Assembly (NCBI GenBank): GCA_946894095.1
Contig: OX335641.1
Coordinates: forward strand, 6,714,501-6,778,500
Direction of reading: 5' to 3'
Source of the DNA: Incurvaria masculella
Lineage: Eukaryota > Arthropoda > Insecta > Lepidoptera > Incurvariidae
Length of the DNA stretch: 64,000 nt
Below are positions 47,001-56,000 of the stretch, piece after piece (within the stretch, counting starts at the first letter, position 1; every line of letters begins with the position of its first letter). The notes under the pieces are model-generated. The model was not told the DNA's origin. It saw only the letters and a list, made by a program, of their open reading frames with translations, and did not search any database. The translations under genes and the position numbers were made by a program.

Positions 47001-50000
47001 CGATCGTCCCTGTCGAGTTATTTCCCACATAGTAGAAGCACCCTGCTTGGCTTTTTCAACCTCGCTAAAGCTGGAAAGCCCATGGCACTTTTGGGGAACT
47101 GCCTTGAACCTTATGCCGCGGTAAACATATAAAGTTATGTAGTGGGTCTCCATAAAAGGCAAATATTCGAAGCTACCCTCATTTAGAGCAGTGATAGTAT
47201 ATCACTCATTTAAAGACCTATTTTAATCCGCTTATAATATCTTCTATGGAACTAATAACATCATACCGCATATATGACTATTCTGAGAAGAACATTGAAA
47301 GAAATAATCTGTTATTAAAAAGCAGCTCCTCCTCCAAAAAAATCACTGGTGAACCACCGAGTACCCTCATGGACGGTACAGACATAGTTAACTTTTGTTA
47401 AGGCTTCACTCGTCATTCACAGGAAGTGCCGAGATGCGGGACCGTGACATACCGCTACTCTCGTCGTCTCGGTGGTAGTCACTCACTGGTGAACCGCTGA
47501 GGACCGTCCCGGACGTTGCAGACACGCTTGACTTTTTGTTAATACTCACTTGTCATTCACAGGAAATGCCGATATGCGGGACTGTGATATATCGCTACTC
47601 TCGTCTTTCGACGGTAGTCACTCAGTGATGAACCGCCGAGGACCCCCACGGACAATGCAAACACACTTAACTTTTTTTTAATACTTCACTTGTCATTTAC
47701 AGGAAGTATCCAGATGCGGAACCGTGTATCGCCACTCTCCTCGCCTCGGCGGCTGTCACTCACTGGTGAACCGCTGTGGACCATTACGAACGATGCAGAC
47801 ACCCTTAATTAACTTTTGTTGAAACTTCACTTGTCGTTCACAGGAAGTGCCGAGATGTCGGACCGTGACATATCGCTGCTCTCGTCGTCTCGGTGGCATT
47901 CACTTGCTGGTGCACCACCACGGACACTCGCTGACAATAGCCCAGCGGCTAGAGCAATAATATTTTTAACTTTAATTCAACCAATAAAATATTTAAGTTA
48001 TTAGAGTCGGCGGCAACATGAACATATCGAAACACTCTATCAGCATACAAAAGATTAGAAATATTCAAATAGTGCATTAAATTTAAATATGAATTTAATT
48101 CATTCGCTGTACTCGCACAACGCGCGGGGCGCGATCTCGTTCCGCGCCTCTTGATACCTACGTGCGTAGTGCGTAGAACGAATTCAATTATTATTTGACT
48201 TAAATTCACTATATGAATATTTCTAATCTTTTGTATTCTGATAGAGTGTTTCGATATGGTCATGTTGCCGCCGACTCTAATAGCTTAAATATTTTATTGG
48301 TTGAATTAAAGATAAAAACATAAATAACTTTGAAAACCAACTACATAGATTTCTAAACTTTTTATAGGAGGTTATAATATTCATTCCTAATATGGAAAAC
48401 AATAATTTAGAGACTTAAATATTTTATTGTAATTATAATGAGCGATTTTTTGTTTTGCTATGTTCCCAAAACGGAATTTTTCTAAACTTTATCTTAAGAC
48501 ATGGAAATAAAGTTTTAAGCAATATGCGATAAAATTTGACTTAAATATTTTATTCAATCTTTTAGATCGAATTATTGAAAATACCTAAATAATTCCAAAC
48601 GCACCGGTCCGAATTTTCTAATCTTTTGCACCCAACCTTCTATAAGGAAACTACATCGCCTGCAAAAAAATCAGCGACTTTAGAATTATCATAACTTATC
48701 ATGCCAATTTGGTTCGCTTTGACAGGTCTACAATGCTGACTTGGCTTTTTATTAAGACTTCACTTGTCGTTCACAGGAAATGCGGACATGCGGAACCGTG
48801 GCACATCGCCACTGTCCGCGTCACCGCGGCAGTCACTCACTGGTGAGCCGCCGTGGACCCTCACGGACGATGCAGACAGACCTGACTTTTCGGCACTTAA
48901 GGAAAATATCCAAAAAATCAACAAGTAAGCGAAGTTAATACTTTTCTGACTTTTTAGGGTTCCGTACCCAAAGGATGCCAACGGAACCCTATTACTAAGC
49001 CTCTGCTGTCCGTCCGTCCGTCCGTCCGTCTGTCTCTCGCTGTATCTAGTGAACCGTAATAGGTAGGCAGTTGAATTTTTCACAGAGTTTGTATTTATTT
49101 TCCCGCTAAATAGGTAAACTAAAAAAATCATAAAAAATAAAGGAGGGCCCCATACAAAAAACGTGATTTTTGTGTTAAATATTGTACGATGGTACGGAAC
49201 CCTTTGTGTCCGAGTCCAACTCGCACTTGGCCGGTTTTTTGAATATGTTATGCTGTAGTATATCTTATACTTTTATAAACCAAACCTATGGCTGGAGATT
49301 TTTGGTTTTAAAATGTTTATGCATTAGTCTTTCCGAAAGCAAAATCGTCAAGTCTCTTTTCTCAAAGTTCGAAACGAAATCATTTTGTTTTCTCTAGATA
49401 GATCTTGCGAATGAAGTCTCATAAAATATTACGACTGAATGCTTCCAGTGATGACAATTGATCCGCGCTCAAAACTTTCTAGAAGTAAACAAAGCGTATA
49501 TTCTAGAAAATATTATCTCCTTTATAACCTGGAGATATATTTTTTCTCTTTGCAGATTTACCTAATCGGGTCATAACTTCTGTTACATGTTTATTGTTGC
49601 AAGCTCTGTTTTATAGTAACCGTTTGTATACCACAAGGAACTTACGAAAACATAGATTCTTGCGCTGACCAAGCTTATTCAAAATGACCCCCGCGAAGCT
49701 TTCAACTTTTTTCCGGCAGTCGTCTGTTATAAATAGCACGAACGAGGTCCATATCAATATCTACGGCTGCTTTCATCAAGAACTCGAGTGACTCCAAATC
49801 AGGGTGAGGCCTTGAACAGTCCGTTTCTTCCAAGGGTTACCATAATTTATAATCTAACAGATTTAAGTCCGGGCTGGAGAAAGGCTAGTATTGCGGTAGG
49901 TCACGACATTTTTGGTCACGATAAGGTAAATGGCTGAATCTGGGTTCACATGTTAGAGACCAACCAACCAAATTAAACAACCATAACCAGTCGGTTTTTT

Positions 50001-53000
50001 AATTAAATACTTAAATATACCTAAAGTTGTGTATGTAACCTAAATCGCCTATAACTGCGAAATGCAACCAAAGATTTGTTTAGTTTTGGTATTTCTAAGC
50101 AAGTATGTTCTGATACTTTCATGCTTCGTTATTTGCAGCCATTTACCTTATCATATCTATTTTTTGTCACAATAACTACTTTTACAGGCGCCTTATCCAC
50201 CTAACGCAACCACTTGGCGCAGGTAGACACATTTAGCTTCAGAGGGATGGTCTTTATCCTGTGAACCCGGTTTCAGCCATTTATGTTATCGTTACCATTT
50301 TTGTCGCGACCTCCTAGTCTATAGTCTTTGTGCCGAATGAAGTCAATGACGCGCGGTCGGCCAGTTTTGCGCGCTTTTCGCTCTATGAACTGGTACAGAA
50401 TATTACTGCAATAACCAGTAGGTAACCACAAGGGTTGTTAGGACTGTGTTTTGATGGACAGCTTCATTCGTTTTTAGGCCTTTCTCACAAAAATAAACCT
50501 CAGTTAAGACCGAATATGACACTCCCCAGCCAAACCATGAGTGACGATGGAAAATAGACTCTCTGAACACGCGGTATGCGGCTGCTCTTTGATGGATGTT
50601 TCCATCTTTTTGTTAGTTTTTAACCTAATAACCACTCAATTTTGAGTTTCTTTATACATACTTACAAATACAATGTTTAACAAAGGCGACTTTATCATGC
50701 TAATGTGGTTTTGTGAATTGTCAATAAGTGAATTTTAGGAAAAAATATGTTTTTTTATTCTTTAACGCAATGTGCCACGGAAATGTACTTGTATTAAGAT
50801 AAGAAAAAAAAACATATCACTGAACCAGTCAAAATAAACATATTTACATTTCTCTTTAGTTTCATATTTAAATATACATTTTAATACGAGGTTAAATACT
50901 CAACATCATGGTAATGATAGTTAGGTTAGGACAGGTTAGGTCAGCCTTCCAAACCCTTTCTTAGTAGATAGCAATATAATTACTTCACGGGTGAGCTTAG
51001 CATCGGATTTACAGCGCAGACCCGAGTCAAATCAGCTAACTCTAATAGAGTCGTGGCTCCCTACCGTGCCCGAGGCTACGTACCAAGCTGAACGAATGAC
51101 AACCCTTCTCAACATATTGTATTTGGTGGTAAACAAGTACATAAACAAGTACATGTCAGTTTGGATGTTTACACTCGTGGCTTATTATTATTTTTCAGTT
51201 TGAATAGAGGGCTGTGTCGCCTTATTATGCTTTTTTTAATAATAACATAAACAAAAATACTTCAAATAATTTAAATTTGGTAAAGTTGATTCGTTTATTA
51301 ATTTTGCTTTCCTCCATTAGCTGTAAAGACACACTTTTGGATTCGTAAATTTTAATACAACTAGACTTTTTGGCTAATAAGAATGACCGTGTCCAGATTG
51401 ATGTAATATTTCGTTAAGGCGGCCCAACCCGCTCATCTCCCCATACAAAAGGGGAAAGAAGATCACGCCCATATTTCTTGTCAGAGATCCAAAATTTTGC
51501 CCAAAATAGCTTTATTTGATCGAACTAGATGTCTGATGACCATTGGCATTGTAAAATTGTGTATGGTTTCTAAGTTGTAAGGTCCGAAAGTTCGAATTTT
51601 TCGCGCGTTTTATACGATAACTTTGGAGGTGGATTACGCAATGATAAAGTAAGAACATCGTAAAAAGATTAGTCATCAGACATAGCTTATTTAATCAATA
51701 TTTATGATCTCTTTGGTTTTTGTTAGATTTTTGACTACAGCGGTCGTGGTTTACTTTTAGCTATAAGTCGTTTTGAAATTAAAATTTTCGTAAATCTTAC
51801 CAAATCATACACTATGCACATTGTCTTTTTTGTGGACATGTTGCATCTTCCTCATCACGGAGCCTGTCTTATTCTTTGAAACAGAGAAGGTCCCAGGGCG
51901 CAACAGCACGGTTTTGTACCGTGCCCGCGAATGAGTTAGGCCCGCCGGGTTGGGCCGCCTTAAGGTCAGGTACGAAGCACCCGCAATCGTTGAGCATGTA
52001 TGATGTAAAAAGGTATACTGTGATCGTACAATATGGCGCTCTATCATCTCTTCCTACCCCTCCGGGAAAGCGGCATAATGATATGTATGTATGTGCATAG
52101 AAACCATGTGTGCATATGTCTAATACTGTGGCAACACATCTAAATTTAAACCGCATTTCAACCTTTCAGACTAAACCCCTCGCTTCTATTGCGTGAATTA
52201 ATTTAGTTCTTGCTGTCCCTTAGGTCCGTGGGAGCAGACAGTTGTTTCTCTTTCAAGAGGCTTCCACCATTGTTTGTACGAATTTACACGCATTCCGAAA
52301 CACGAGGTCCGAAACTATAACGCATATAGTAAACTTATAGGTAACGTAAATCTATACGTAATATACATATTCAGGGTGTTTTGAAGGGGAGGGGTGGACT
52401 CGAAATTAGCGCAGTCCTCGTAAGTTGCTGGATTTTGGGAAAAAATAAAATAATAAATTGTGGAATGTATTGGTTATTGAGAGATTGGCGCCCTATAAAA
52501 TACATTGCGACTGACCTGCCCTACGTGCCAGTGGGTGTTCACGTCCCGAGCTGAAACCCGGGCCCGGTGTTTGCTGGTGTCAGTGGTGATGATGAGAAGG
52601 CGCCGCGCGCCGTGGCGATACACTGACTCTATAGGTAAACTACTACTAGGCAAGCTTCGCATTCGCTGCCGACATCGAAGATAGGCAATAAAAACTCATT
52701 TTGGATGGAAATCTTGGAATATGTCGAGAGCTCAGTGCAGGAAAAACGTGGCAGTCGAATGGCGTTAAAAATTTCGTGGAATTACTCAAAAGCGACGGAA
52801 AATGTGGGTAGTTCGGATTTGCATATAAAGGGCGCCAGATATTCAAATTTGAAATGGAATGATTGAGAGATTTCTCAACAGGTCATTCTAGAGATAATTT
52901 GCAACAAATTTGGCGCAGTGGAACGGGGGCCTAAAGTTATTTTATTTTAAATGTTTTGTGTTATTATTGCAAAGTGATCATTGTAAAATAACTACTACAC

Positions 53001-56000
53001 TCTGGGCACTTTATTAGCAATTTTCTAATAGCTGATGAATGAGAGAATACTTTAAGAAAAATCTGCATTCAAAATATCCTCAGAAATAAAAGGTCATAAA
53101 TAACAGTTTATGTAAAAAAATTAAAACATTTATTTTAATCAAAGATGATTATTGAAAAAAAAATAGAATGACACGTGGCATACAAATGATGGAAATTACG
53201 AAAACAAGGCTTAGTAAAAATAGCATCAATTTCAAATTACCTTTTCCAAAAAATTTCACCGTGCGTTTTTTGTTATTGAATCGTTTTGGAATTATTATTA
53301 TATGTATTTCATAGTAATAGTTTGGATGTCATGATTCCGTCAAAAGCAAATTTTATACGTAATATTTTTTTATTTTTTTAGATAGTGGCGCCAACTATAT
53401 TTAGTTGAAGATATAGGTTTTGAATCAACACAATGAGGTTCCGAATGTGTCTTCATAAAATTTCTTATAAACATCACACAAAAACTACTACTATTTGACA
53501 TACCTTTTACGCATAAACGAATTATAAATATTAAATGAAGGATAATAAAATGATAGTACGTCTTAAATAAAATTTAGTCACATGAGGTAGGCTACGATGG
53601 TAGAATAGAAGAAGATAGGAATAATAAACGGGACCAACTAATCGAACAATATTGTGTGCAGAGACTGTGAGACATCGACGCGTCTGGACGCTCTACTGAC
53701 TCAAGTGGAGCAGTACGCCAACAATCTGGAAGCGCTAGTGGAGGAAAGAACCTCGGACTACCTGGAGGAGAAGAGAAAATGCGAAGAGTTGCTTTACCAG
53801 CTGCTGCCAAAGTATGTGATATACATTGATCTTATTCTACTTTGAAACATATTTCAACTTATTTGAGTCACTCAACTTGTAGTATTATTATTTATTATCA
53901 ATTTAAAAGCAACAAGCTAACTATTTTGAAGTTTGATGATGATAAAAAATGCATGATTTATTGCGTCACAGCAATTTCACTTTACTTAATTTGGTGTTAA
54001 ATAGCGGCATCTAATTAAAAACAATGTAATGAGATTCTTAAAATATGCAGAAAACTATTGTTTAGTGGTCTGGACATTCTCCTGAAGCAAAATTGCTGCA
54101 AGAATTTCGGATTATACGTCTGCTGGTCTAAACACTGATCCATCCAGACAATTACGTCAGCCAAGGAATTTACCGCATATTTTCTAATTGACACAATGCC
54201 TGCTATATATACTATGTTTCAAAATCTGATTACAAAGCTTCATCAATCTACATGTGGCTGTTTAACCTCCAACTTTGAAAGTTCAAATAAAACATTTAAA
54301 GATCCACTTAAAATACGCTACTCCTTAGAAAAAAGTATTCAATTGTGCGCTGATAGAACGGAATCTTCAACTTATTTTTTTATGTCCCTAGATCTGTGGC
54401 ATCTCAGCTGATCATGGGTCAGCCAGTGATGGCGGAGACATACGACCAGGTCACAATTTACTTCAGTGATATCATAGGCTTCACGCAGCTATCAGCCGAG
54501 TCCACGCCGATGGAGGTGGTGGACCTGCTCAACGATCTCTACACCAGCTTCGACTCCATCATCGAGAATTTCGACGTATATAAGGTACAAGTATAGCGAA
54601 AGCCGGATGCACATATGTGCTGTCAAGTGGTTGAGTCATATTTAAATGTGTGTACATAAATCACCATTCAAAAAATAGTTATATCAGATTGTATTATTGT
54701 ATTATATTAACACACCCTGGTCTGTTGCGCAAGCACTGTGCTACTGGTATGTTTGAGCTGTATTGGTTTATAGTTTACACTATTAATATCCAGCCTAGGA
54801 GCATCATATTGTTTTATATTAGATATATTTCTGACCAAAACACATCCGATTTTGTAAAGAATTAAGCATCTTCACTTAGCTCGGCATGGGAACACAAATT
54901 GGATAAAACTCAAAACAATGACAATTCTAACTGCAGATTCGACCATATGGTAATACAACCAATGGAGCTAGCTGAACCATGTCAGTAAGAAGAGAAAACA
55001 GTATTAAATTTGACACATGTTCAGAACCATTTGTAATGATCTGCACGTTACATTAACACTGAACCTCTTTGGGTGGGAACATACTTATTTAAAGACACAT
55101 TTCCCTTTTTAGGTGGAGACAATCGGAGACGCGTACATGGTCGTGTCCGGACTGCCGATGCGGAATGGATGTCGGCACGCTGTGGAGATCGCGCGAATGT
55201 CTCTTGCACTTCTCCACGAGGTTCGCAGCAAGACTGTACCTCACCGGCCAGGCGAACGCCTTCTGCTCCGGATAGGCATGCATTCAGGTAGGAGATGCAA
55301 ATATCTGCTGAAATATTCCCAGCATTATTATTTCTACTTGATCAGTATAAAATACGTGGCAATCTGATTGTTGAGATATTAACATTTAGCCAGTACAATA
55401 ATTGCAGCAAAGAAGAACTGGAAATAAATTTTACAGGGGAATTTTATTCCAAAGACAGCACCCTGCACAATTCATATTCTTTATGATGTAACTAATTCAC
55501 GGTTTATCTAAGCACGATAAGCGGGAATTTAACCACCTCCCGAAGTACGAGCCAATACTTTTGATTTTGGGGGTATAATTTAATTCATCTCCAACCACCA
55601 ATGCTCCCAGGTCCGCCGAAAGAGGTTCAAACCCTAGTTCAGTTATTTCTTAGCTTCATTTGTTCAATGTTTTAGTCTAATTTAGTGCTCATTCCACAAC
55701 GGAATTATGAAATTTCCTTGAATCAGTGTTATTTCCCGCCAGGTCCGTGCGTGGCCGGCGTAGTAGGGCTCAAAATGCCACGCTATTGCCTCTTTGGAGA
55801 TACGGTGAACACTGCGTCCCGCATGGAGTCTCACGGAGAGGCGCACAAGATCCATGTCAGTCCCAAGACTAAGGAAGTTTTGGACCTGTTCGACTGTTTT
55901 GAGCTGGAGTGTCGCGGTGAGATTACTCTGAAGGTAAGCGCCATCTACAATAAGCCATTAAAGATAAATAACCCAGACCGATACAAAAAAACGAATAAAC

